A DNA stretch of 37,525 bases from Bradyrhizobiaceae bacterium. GTDB lineage: Bacteria; Pseudomonadota; Alphaproteobacteria; Rhizobiales; Xanthobacteraceae. Every line of letters begins with the position of its first letter. The first letter of the stretch is position 1. The stretch is taken from assembly GCA_003105195.1 (NCBI GenBank), contig PQAH01000119.1, positions 1 to 37,525 on the forward strand, given 5' to 3'. Made by a program: the position numbers and the translations under genes. Under the pieces are notes generated by a model. It was not told where the DNA came from and did not search any database. It worked only from the letters and a program-made list of their open reading frames with translations. Shown here one piece after another: positions 8,105 to 14,625 of the stretch.

Positions 8105-9307
8105 ATGAGCATGCTTTCGCTTCGTCGTCCGCGCGGCCTCGCCGCCGTGCCCCTCCTCGGCTACGGCTTCCGGCCGTTCTTCCTCGCAGCCGCCCTGTGG
8201 GCGCCGCTCGCCATGCTGCTGTGGATCGCGGCCTTCACGGGCCAGACCGCGCGGCTCGCCGTCTATGGCGCGACCGCGTGGCACGCGCACGAGCTGCTCT
8301 TCGGCTATCTCGCGGCGACGCTCGCGGGCTTCCTCCTGACCGCGAGCGCCAACTGGACCGGGCGGCCTCCGCTCCAGGGCGGCATCCTGCTCGCGCTGGC
8401 CCTCCTCTGGCTCGCCGGCCGGTTGGCGCTGCTCGCCGCCGCGGAGATCGGCATCGCGACCGCGGCGCTGGTGGAATCCCTGTTCCTGGTCGCCCTCGCG
8501 CTCCTGGTCGGGCGCGAAATCGTCGCGGCGCGCAACTGGCGCAACCTGCGCATCGTCGCGCTGGTCGCGGCGCTCGCCGCCGCCAACCTCGCATACCATG
8601 CCGAGGTGGTGCGGACCGGACAGGCGGACGTCGCGGCGCGCGGCGCGCTCGCGCTCATCCTCGTGCTGCTCATGGTGATCGGCGGCCGCATCACGCCGAG
8701 CTTCACCCGCAACTGGCTGATCGCGCAGGGAACGGCGCGGATGCCGGCCCTGTTCGGGCGCCTCGACACCGCCGCGATCGCGGTCGGCGGCACGGCTCTC
8801 GCGCTGTGGGCGCTCGGCCCCGAGCAGCCGCTCGCCGCTGGCCTCCTGCTCGCCGCAGCGGCGCTCCACGTGGTCCGCCTCGCGCGATGGCACGGCGCGC
8901 GCACCTGGCGCGAGCCGATCGTGCTGGTCCTGCATGTCGGCTACGGGTTCGTCCCGCTCGGTTTCGGGCTCGCGGCGCTGGCGGCCGTGCGTCCCGACCT
9001 GCTCGCGCCCGATGCCGCCCTGCATGCCTGGACGGCCGGCGCCATCGGCGTGATGACGCTCGCCGTGATGACGCGCGTGAGCCTCGGCCACACCGGGCGC
9101 GCCGTCACGGCCTCGCGCGCGACGGTGGCGATCTATGCGGCCGTGGTCCTGGCGGCGCTGCTGCGGATCGCCGCGCCGCTCTCGGCGCTGGCGCTGCCGC
9201 TCCTGGTCGCGTCGGGCCTGTTGTGGGTCGCAGCCTTCCTCGGCTTCCTCGTCTGCTACGGCCCGATCCTGGTCAGGGCGCGGGCTCCGGGACCGGCCTC
9301 GTGCTGA
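8105..9307 (+). CDS. nnrS: NnrS family multi-pass membrane protein (second copy)
   Basis: A 400-residue membrane protein starting LSLRRP, with the NnrS hallmark LLGYGFRPFFLAAALW (about residues 18-33), WHAHELLFGY near 59 and the late MTRVSLGHTGR motif. About twelve membrane segments are expected. It sits between ubiV and ubiX, 5 nt after ubiV, and overlaps the ubiX GTG by 7 nt, so it belongs to the ubi operon. It resembles the NnrS at 22-1215 in length and motifs. The ATG at 8105 was preferred to one 6 nt later because it keeps the full N-terminus. Function is inferred as nitrosative-stress or denitrification related. Confidence 0.88.
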   Translation: MSMLSLRRPRGLAAVPLLGYGFRPFFLAAALWAPLAMLLWIAAFTGQTARLAVYGATAWHAHELLFGYLAATLAGFLLTASANWTGRPPLQGGILLALALLWLAGRLALLAAAEIGIATAALVESLFLVALALLVGREIVAARNWRNLRIVALVAALAAANLAYHAEVVRTGQADVAARGALALILVLLMVIGGRITPSFTRNWLIAQGTARMPALFGRLDTAAIAVGGTALALWALGPEQPLAAGLLLAAAALHVVRLARWHGARTWREPIVLVLHVGYGFVPLGFGLAALAAVRPDLLAPDAALHAWTAGAIGVMTLAVMTRVSLGHTGRAVTASRATVAIYAAVVLAALLRIAAPLSALALPLLVASGLLWVAAFLGFLVCYGPILVRARAPGPASC

Positions 9308-9888
9308 GCGCACCCGCCCGCGTGGTGGTGGGGCTGAGCGGCGCCTCGGGCGCCGCCATCGGCCTGCGCGTCGTCGAGCTCTTGGCGCGCGAGGTCGGCG
9401 CCGAGGTGCATCTGGTGGTGACCCGCGCGGCCGAGCGCACGGTCGCGCACGAGGCCGGCGCGTCGGCGTTGGCGCGGATCGAGGCGCTCGCGCGGCGCCA
9501 CGCCATCGACGACGTCGGCGCGCCGATCGCGAGCGGCTCGTTCCGCACCGCCGGCATGATCGTCGCGCCCTGCTCCATGCATACGCTCTCGGCGATCGCG
9601 ACCAGCCACGCCGAGAACCTGCTGCTGCGCGCCGCCGACGTTCAGCTCAAGGAGCGGCGTCCGCTGGTGCTGGTCGCGCGCGAAACGCCGCTGCATCTCG
9701 GGCACATCCGCCTGATGGCGGCCGCCACCGAGATCGGCGCCATCGTCGCGCCGCCGGTGCCGGCCTTCTACCTCCGGCCCCGCACCGTGGAGGAGATCGT
9801 CGACCAGATGGCGCGGCGCGTCGTCGACCTGCTCGCGCTCACCCCCGCGCCGCTGGCGCGCCCGTGGACCGGCGAGCCCGGCGCCTGA
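9301..9888 (+). CDS. ubiX: UbiX flavin prenyltransferase
   Basis: A 195-residue protein (E. coli UbiX 189) beginning at GTG 9301. Motifs: the N-terminal flavin-binding VVGLSGASGAAIGLRVVELL, the SGSFRTAGMIVAPCSMHTL segment that holds FMN and dimethylallyl phosphate, the basic loop RRPLVLVARETPLHLGH, and the C-terminal YLRPRTVEEIVDQ. UbiX prenylates FMN to make the cofactor of UbiD, encoded at 4050-5573. The start lies inside the end of nnrS (7-nt overlap). The frame upstream of 9301 is a shadow of nnrS. This is the last gene of the plus-strand ubi operon. Confidence 0.93.
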   Translation: MLSAPARVVVGLSGASGAAIGLRVVELLAREVGAEVHLVVTRAAERTVAHEAGASALARIEALARRHAIDDVGAPIASGSFRTAGMIVAPCSMHTLSAIATSHAENLLLRAADVQLKERRPLVLVARETPLHLGHIRLMAAATEIGAIVAPPVPAFYLRPRTVEEIVDQMARRVVDLLALTPAPLARPWTGEPGA

Positions 9889-10027
9889 CGCGCGACGCTT
9901 CGGACCTTACATCGTGGTTGCGGAAGAACGTGCGCGAGGCGTGCCGCGGGCCATGCGGCTCATCGCTGACGGGGCGCGACGGTCAAGAGATACTGGAACG
10001 TCCATGTCGCCCCATTCCCACTCGCGG

Positions 10028-11524
10028 TCACGGCGGCCCCACACGATCCGATATCGCAGACTCCGCGGCACTCAGACTGCGGGGAGCCGTTGGATCCGCT
10101 GCCGCGCTCGCACCCGCCGTTCCCATCCCCTCGCCCCGCTCGTACCAGTTGAGCTTGTCGTGGAGCCGCACGACGGATCCGATGATGAGGATCGTCGGAC
10201 CCTGCAACCCCGCATCAGCCGCCAGTTTCGCAATGGTCTCGATCGTTCCGGTCAGGACCCGCTGATTGAGGCGCGTGCCGTTGTCGATCACGGCCGCGGG
10301 TAGATCCGGATCCGCGCCGTTGTCGATGAAGGCGCGCGTGAGCTCGGCGAGATGCGCCAGTCCCATATAGACGGCCACCGTCTGCCGAGGTTGCAACAAT
10401 GCCTTCCAGTCGACATCGATCTGACCGTTCTTGGTGTGGCCGGTGACGAAGATGCAGGCCTGAGCATGGTCGCGGTGGGTGAGCGGAATCCCAGCATATG
10501 CGGCGCAGCCGGCGGCCGCCGTGATGCCGGGCACCACCTGGAAAGGGACGCCCGCCTGCGCGAGAAGCTCGATCTCCTCTCCCCCTCGGCCGAATACGAA
10601 GGGATCGCCACCCTTGAGGCGGAGCACACGCTTGCCCTCTTGCGCCAGGCGAAGCAGCATGCGGCTGATCTCGAGCTGTGGCAGAGTATGCTCCTGCGGG
10701 AGCTTGCCGACGTAGATGCGCTCGGCGTCGCGGCGCACGAGGTTCAGGATACCTTCCCCGATGAGCCGGTCGTAGAGGACGACATCGGCGCGCTGCATGA
10801 GTCGCAGTGCCTTGAAGGTCAGCAGGTCGGGATCGCCCGGGCCTGCGCCGACGAGGTAGACTTCGCCCTGTTGGCGATACTCGGCACCGTGGGCGGCGGC
10901 ATCGAGCTGGGTGTCGAACTCTGCGATCGCTTCAGCCTGGCGTCCGGCGAGCACGAGGTCGACAACCGGCCCCTCGAGGACTTGTTCCCAGAAGCGCCGG
11001 CGCCGATCGAGATTCTCGAGTTTGCTTCCGACCTTCCTTCGGTGCCGGCCGACAAAGGCGGCCACCCGACCATAGGCAGCGGGCAGCAACGTCTCGAGCC
11101 TTGCCTTGATCATTCGGCCGAGGATCGGAGAAGCCCCGGCGGTGGAAATGGCGATCACGACGGGCGAGCGATCCACGATGGAGGGCATGGTGAAGTCGCA
11201 CAGCTCGGGCGAATCGACGACGTTGCAAGGGATGTGGGCTGCTCTCGCGAGCGACCGCGCCTTTCGATTCTGTGCAGGATCCTCCGCAGCGCAGTAGAGC
11301 AAGGCGCATTCCTCGAGGTCCTCGGTGCGGGGCTCGCGCGGCACATGGGTCAAGCGCGCGTACGGCCCGAGTTGGTCGAACTCCTCGCAGAGCCGGTCCG
11401 CGAAGACTTTGACTCGGGCTCCCGCCCGCGTCGCCAGTTCCGCCTTGCGCGCTGCGGCAACGCCACCGCCGAGCACCGCGACCCATCTGTCCGTCAAGTT
11501 GAAGTAGATCGGAAGCTGGTCCAT
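10028..11524 (-). CDS. cysG: Sirohaem synthase (multifunctional CysG)
   Basis: A 498-residue fusion. The N-terminal precorrin-2 dehydrogenase/ferrochelatase part starts DQLPIYFNLTDRWVAVLGGG with an NAD-binding GGGVAAARKAELA. The C-terminal uroporphyrinogen-III methyltransferase (from about residue 205) shows VYLVGAGPGDPDLLTFKALR and RLKGGDPFVFGRGGEE. It converts uroporphyrinogen III to sirohaem, the cofactor of DsrAB. The ATG at 11524 is chosen because the conserved CysG start falls there and AGGAG lies 8 nt upstream; 15 further upstream in-frame residues look non-coding. The C-terminus runs about 30 residues past the methyltransferase as an Ala/Ser-rich tail. Its place beside dsr suggests dedicated sirohaem supply. 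The 139 nt between it and ubiX hold nothing recognised. Confidence 0.93.
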   Translation of the reverse strand: MDQLPIYFNLTDRWVAVLGGGVAAARKAELATRAGARVKVFADRLCEEFDQLGPYARLTHVPREPRTEDLEECALLYCAAEDPAQNRKARSLARAAHIPCNVVDSPELCDFTMPSIVDRSPVVIAISTAGASPILGRMIKARLETLLPAAYGRVAAFVGRHRRKVGSKLENLDRRRRFWEQVLEGPVVDLVLAGRQAEAIAEFDTQLDAAAHGAEYRQQGEVYLVGAGPGDPDLLTFKALRLMQRADVVLYDRLIGEGILNLVRRDAERIYVGKLPQEHTLPQLEISRMLLRLAQEGKRVLRLKGGDPFVFGRGGEEIELLAQAGVPFQVVPGITAAAGCAAYAGIPLTHRDHAQACIFVTGHTKNGQIDVDWKALLQPRQTVAVYMGLAHLAELTRAFIDNGADPDLPAAVIDNGTRLNQRVLTGTIETIAKLAADAGLQGPTILIIGSVVRLHDKLNWYERGEGMGTAGASAAADPTAPRSLSAAESAISDRVGPP

Positions 11525-11712
11525 CACCCTATCTCCTGCCCCGCAAGGCTTGTGTCCGCAGCCGCTCACGCATCAAGCATGATCCGGGCCGCTTCTGCGG
11601 GGGCACATGGCAGCAGCCACGCTGCGCGCGCGGCCGGGGTCCGTTTGCCCTCATCGGCTCATAGCCCGGCGGCCGATCGCACCGACGGTCCAGGGCACAG
11701 GGCCATTTCCAA

Positions 11713-11732
11713 CACTTGATCTCACTCAAGTG
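11713..11732. promoter_or_regulatory. Palindrome CACTTGA-N6-TCAAGTG, FNR-family-like
   Basis: A perfect 7-bp inverted repeat separated by 6 nt. Its core TTGATCTCACTCAA (11716-11729) matches the FNR consensus at 9 of 10 positions. It lies between divergent cysG (start 11524) and the dsrC-like gene (start 11838), 105 nt upstream of the latter. It could control either side. The rest of the 11525-11837 gap shows no other motif I recognise. Confidence 0.55.
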
Positions 11733-11837
11733 GCACTACCCTAACGGCTGTGATATTCACGATCAGGCCGCATCGCGGTTGCGCGCTTTTGATCCTGACA
11801 GGGATAAACCTTCGTCCCGGAAATATGGAAGCTCGAA

Positions 11838-12167
11838 ATGGTTGGCAACGCTCCCGGCGACACGGCCGTGACGGACGCGGAGGGTTATCTGGTCGATCCC
11901 TCGGAATGGACCGAGGCCTTTGCCGAGAAGGTGGCGCGGACCGAGGGCATCGCCCTGACGGACGAGCATTGGAGGGTGATCCGCTTCATCCGGAGGTGGC
12001 TCGAAGAGCACGGCGTCACGCCCGACGCTCGCCATGTCATGAAGTTCCTGGCAGGAGACCGGGAAGCTGGACGGGCGCGCATGTTCGAGCTCTTTCCCTA
12101 CGGCTACGTGAAACAGGCCTGCAAGATTGCCGGAATGAAGAAGCCGCGCGCGTGGAGCACCGGATAG
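11838..12167 (+). CDS. Divergent DsrC/TusE-family protein lacking the C-terminal CysA
   Basis: A 109-residue DsrC-family protein: GYLVDPSEWTEAFAE (16-30), LTDEHWRVIRFIRRWLEEHG (40-59) and FELFPYGYVKQACKIAGM (83-100). The cysteine equivalent to CysB is Cys95. The position of the essential penultimate CysA, 11 residues on, is Trp106, and the tail is Trp-Ser-Thr-Gly. Without CysA it cannot form the intramolecular disulfide or DsrC trisulfide of canonical DsrC. It also differs from TusE, which keeps CysA. It may be a regulatory or scaffold member of the family. It is alone on the plus strand, convergent with two small genes. The canonical dsrC lies at 23212-23559. Confidence 0.85.
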   Translation: MVGNAPGDTAVTDAEGYLVDPSEWTEAFAEKVARTEGIALTDEHWRVIRFIRRWLEEHGVTPDARHVMKFLAGDREAGRARMFELFPYGYVKQACKIAGMKKPRAWSTG

Positions 12168-12264
12168 GCGAGCAGGCGCGTGCCGTCCGCGCGCGGCTCC
12201 GAACGCCCCGCGCAGCGTATCGGGCTCGACGGCGCGACCTTGTGCGAGTTGCGGGCCGGCGCCG

Positions 12265-12489
12265 TCAAACGGATTGGCCCTCCCTGCTGCGATGTGCCCA
12301 GTCCAACATGGCCTGACCCCACAGGCCGGCTGTCACCTCGTCGAGATCGAGCTGCGTGAAGCGCCGGCCCTCCTTGATCGTCACGCGCAGGAGCCGCATG
12401 CCGCTTTCGAACCGCACGTCATCCAACCAGACCTCACGGCGATAGGGCGCCTCGAGGCTGCCGATTCGCGTCTTCGTTTCTGTGCTCAC
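12265..12489 (-). CDS. Small conserved-looking protein of unknown function
   Basis: A 74-residue product starting at GTG 12489, overlapping the stop of the upstream 82-residue gene by 4 nt (GTGA). The sequence has balanced composition rather than the Arg/Ala/Pro-rich look of GC-driven shadow frames: LEAPYRREVWLDDVRFESGM (12-31), then TIKEGRRFTQLDLDEVTAG and WGQAMLDWA. I do not recognise a function. The coupling and the location within the DsrC-like island suggest a joint role with its neighbour in sulfur metabolism, which is inference only. Confidence 0.6.
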   Translation of the reverse strand: MSTETKTRIGSLEAPYRREVWLDDVRFESGMRLLRVTIKEGRRFTQLDLDEVTAGLWGQAMLDWAHRSREGQSV

Positions 12490-12734
12490 GACGTGGTCCG
12501 ATCGCCTCGATAGAAGACTGCCTCAAGGGCGAGATCCCAGTTGCGCGGCGTGTCGACGAATTCCGGCTTGACGTCGAACTGCAAGAACCGATAGCCGCTC
12601 GCGGCTGCCGCCGCGACCAGTCGCTTGAGGTCCTCGAAGGATTGGACCTCCGGATGCTGGATGATCAGGTCGCTGACCTTGACGAGGCCATCTCCCAGGT
12701 CCCTGTCAGTCACGCCTCGCCTCTCTTCGGCCAT
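12486..12734 (-). CDS. Small unknown protein coupled to the 74-residue gene
   Basis: An 82-residue product starting at ATG 12734. Readable features are VKVSDLIIQHPEVQSFEDLK (19-38), a helical LVAAAAASGYRFLQFDVKP and NWDLALEAVFYRGDR. Composition is protein-like, and it ends in a 4-nt overlap with the next gene, which supports both being real. No family recognised. About 150 nt upstream is an AT-rich inverted repeat that may control this pair, and upstream of that lies a decayed dsrC-like gene on the same strand. Confidence 0.58.
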   Translation of the reverse strand: MAEERRGVTDRDLGDGLVKVSDLIIQHPEVQSFEDLKRLVAAAAASGYRFLQFDVKPEFVDTPRNWDLALEAVFYRGDRTTS

Positions 12735-12881
12735 CGATGAACGCGACGCCCCTTGTCTTGACGATGAAGCATCGTGACTTGGTCGCCATCGCCGCAGCCG
12801 TCATGCCCAGAGCCGTTGCTCCGCATGATCGCCAGGTCCCGGCACTTGCCGGCGCGCCGCCGGCCGCCCGCGCTGGAACGG

Positions 12882-13200
12882 CTATATATTTTGATAAGTG
12901 AATATATCCCGAAACCCGAAGTCAAGCGGGATGTCAGGCTGGGCGCGCGGCGGGAGGCCTGTGGGTCCGCAGTTGCGCACGGCGACCCTCGAAACGGCCG
13001 AAACGATGGCCCGCGTATCGGGCTGATGTTCGTTATTGCCGAAATACTCCTCCCGGAGGCTCAACGCGTCCAGTGGCGGCGGTCCGCTCGATGCTCTCCA
13101 GCGCAGCCATGGGGCGGGCGAGCCGCTCGGTCCAGTCGTCCCGATTCTCGAGGTAGCCCGTGGCTGTGGTCGCGATCGTCTTGCTGTCTTCGATCGCCAC
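12882..13200 (-). pseudogene. Decayed dsrC/tusE-like gene (frameshifted)
   Basis: Starting at GTG 13200, behind a strong ribosome site (GGGGAGGAG, about 8 nt away), the frame reads GYLENRDDWTERLARPMAAL and ESIE, matching the DsrC N-terminal half. That frame then runs into a TAA at 13033. The expected HW pair occurs one base out of frame, followed by TGA. LREEYFGNN and DTRAIVSAVSR, matching the next DsrC helices, occur in a third frame. That third frame continues to NCGPTGLPP, which resembles the CysB-containing C-x3-G-L-P segment, and stops at 12882. Compared with DsrC, about 1 nt is missing before HW and 4 nt after it, and the segment around the FPYG motif is absent. I read it as a broken dsrC paralogue; sequencing error could explain a single shift but not the missing segment. 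Confidence 0.6.
12884..12907. promoter_or_regulatory. AT-rich inverted repeat, operator candidate
   Basis: ATATATT-N10-AATATAT is a perfect 7-bp inverted repeat in an otherwise very GC-rich region. Inside it, ATTT-N8-GAAT differs at one position from ATTC-N8-GAAT, the dyad known for sulfide/persulfide-responsive ArsR-family repressors such as SqrR/BigR. It lies about 150 nt upstream of the 82-residue gene and overlaps the end of the decayed dsrC-like copy. A TTGACT -35-like hexamer lies beside it on the minus strand (12920-12925). Function is inferred. Confidence 0.45.
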
Positions 13201-13277
13201 TGTTCGTTGCTCCTCCCCTCCGGACGGGCGCCCCGCGAGTGTTTGGGCGGACCTTTGCGGCGCGTCACGGTGCGACG

Positions 13278-13306
13278 TTGACAAAGACAGATGCAGCGCT
13301 TTGAAT
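13278..13306 (+). promoter_or_regulatory. Sigma-70-like promoter for the DUF4202/dsrC-like pair
   Basis: A perfect -35 TTGACA (13278-13283), a 17-nt spacer and -10 TTGAAT (13301-13306; 4 of 6 matches), 82 nt before the ATG at 13388. ATGC-N8-GAAT (13291-13306), one mismatch from ATTC-N8-GAAT, overlaps the -10. Apart from this promoter, 13201-13387 shows nothing recognised. Confidence 0.45.
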
Positions 13307-13387
13307 GTATGTAATGCTGCTGCGTTCGACGCCCGAGATGCGGCGGGCGGCAGGAGGTACGCGGGCCCGGGACTTGGCCGTGGGGTA

Positions 13388-14044
13388 ATGGCTGATTGCA
13401 TGTTCGAGCCTACGCAGCGCTTCGCCGCGGTGATCGCCGACATCGACGCGGCCAATTCCCATGATCCGAGGACCATCGAGCAGGCCGGTGCGACGCGCCC
13501 CTATGAGGTCGTCTACGCCGAGCGCATGACCCGGCGGCTCGAGATGATGTATCCCGATGCCTCCGAGTTGCTGCGCATCGCCGCACGCGGCCAGCACATT
13601 CGCCGTTTCGACATTCCGCGCACGCGATACGCGCAGGGCCGCGATGGCTATAACGAGTGGCGCCGCGCCTGCCGGGAGCACCATGCCGCTCTCATCGGCA
13701 GCATCATGCACCGGCACGGCTACGACAGTCGGGACATCGCGCACGTCGCGAAGCTCGTCCGGAAGGAACACCTCAAGAAGGACAAGGAATCCCAGGCGCT
13801 CGAGAACGTGGTCGATGTCGTCTTCCTCGAACATTATTTCGAGGAATTCCACGACAAGTACCGGCACTACGACGACGCCAAGATCATCGACATCATCGCC
13901 AAGACCTTGCGCAAGATGTCCCCCAAGGGCCATCAGGCGGCACTGGCGCTCGACCTCCCGGAGCCTGCCCGCAAGCTCGTCGTTGCGGCGGTCGAGCGGG
14001 AGGCGGCCGCGCTCGCCCGGCTGGCAGAGATCGCGATCGACTGA
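13388..14044 (+). CDS. DUF4202-type protein
   Basis: A 218-residue soluble protein. Motifs in order: FAAVIADIDAANSHDPRTIE (12-31), RPYEVVYAERMTRRLEMMYP, ASELLRIAARGQHIRRFDIP, GYNEWRR, HHAALIG, LKKDKESQALENVVDVVFLE and KTLRKMSPKGH. This His/Glu/Asp-rich helical pattern is what I associate with the DUF4202 family, whose function I do not know; it might be a metal-dependent hydrolase fold. The start at 13388 gives the family N-terminus; the frame extends upstream without protein-like content. The next gene, a dsrC-like paralogue, starts 27 nt downstream on the same strand, so the two probably share a transcript. Confidence 0.75.
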   Translation: MADCMFEPTQRFAAVIADIDAANSHDPRTIEQAGATRPYEVVYAERMTRRLEMMYPDASELLRIAARGQHIRRFDIPRTRYAQGRDGYNEWRRACREHHAALIGSIMHRHGYDSRDIAHVAKLVRKEHLKKDKESQALENVVDVVFLEHYFEEFHDKYRHYDDAKIIDIIAKTLRKMSPKGHQAALALDLPEPARKLVVAAVEREAAALARLAEIAID

Positions 14045-14071
14045 ACCGGGAACCGACGCTGGGAGGCGATC

Positions 14072-14584
14072 ATGGCCGTGGAATCAAAGAAGGCGACTGC
14101 CAAGCGACCGAAGGCCTCGGGCGGAACGAAGGTCATCGCGACCTCGTCCCAGGCGCCGGATCCGGCGCAGAGTCCCCCGCGGGAGACGGCCGCCTTGGCG
14201 CCGGGAGCTCGGCGTCGATACGTGCCCAGCACGATGTACGGTGTCCTGCATCCGAGCGCGGAGCGGGAATCAGACCCGGATTTCCCGGATTCACCCGAGG
14301 CATGGACGCGGGGCCGGACGGAAACCTTGGCGGTCGCCGACGGCATCGACCTCACGGACGATGTCTGGGAGGTCATCCGGGTGCTGCAGGGCTGCTACAA
14401 GGACGAGGTGTCGCCGCGGATCAGGCTGCTCCACGACGCGCTCGAGGCGCGCTTCGCCAGTAAGGGCGGCATGAAATACCTTTACGGGATCCTGCCAGGC
14501 GGCCCGATCGTACAGGGATGCGCGCTCGCCGGACTGACACCTCCCCCGGGCGCGAGGGACCTTTCCTTCGGCAGCGTCGCATAG
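14072..14584 (+). CDS. DsrC-family paralogue with N-terminal extension and no CysA
   Basis: A 170-residue protein with a strong ribosome site (GGGAGG, 6 nt before ATG). Residues 1-65 form a Lys/Ala/Pro-rich, probably disordered extension absent from canonical DsrC. From about residue 70 the DsrC fold follows: SPEAWTRGRTETLAVADGID, LTDDVWEVIRVLQGCYKDEV, GGMKYLYGILPGGPIVQGC. Cys150 aligns with CysB. The CysA position 11 residues later is Ala161, and the chain runs nine residues further. An extra Cys108 is present. It cannot do canonical DsrC trisulfide chemistry; a regulatory or adaptor role is possible. It is cotranscribed with the DUF4202-type gene and convergent with dsrN (41-nt gap). Confidence 0.82.
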   Translation: MAVESKKATAKRPKASGGTKVIATSSQAPDPAQSPPRETAALAPGARRRYVPSTMYGVLHPSAERESDPDFPDSPEAWTRGRTETLAVADGIDLTDDVWEVIRVLQGCYKDEVSPRIRLLHDALEARFASKGGMKYLYGILPGGPIVQGCALAGLTPPPGARDLSFGSVA

Positions 14585-14625
14585 CCTCAACCTTCGGACA
14601 GGGAGAGACGCCGGACAGGACCGAT

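Noticed and set aside
12774-13304. A 176-codon plus-strand frame across the island gap
   Set aside because: No motif and shadow-like composition; the opposite strand carries the recognisable dsrC-like relic.
14585-14625. Terminator between the convergent dsrC-like gene and dsrN
   Set aside because: The 41-nt gap has no inverted repeat with a T-run that I can see.
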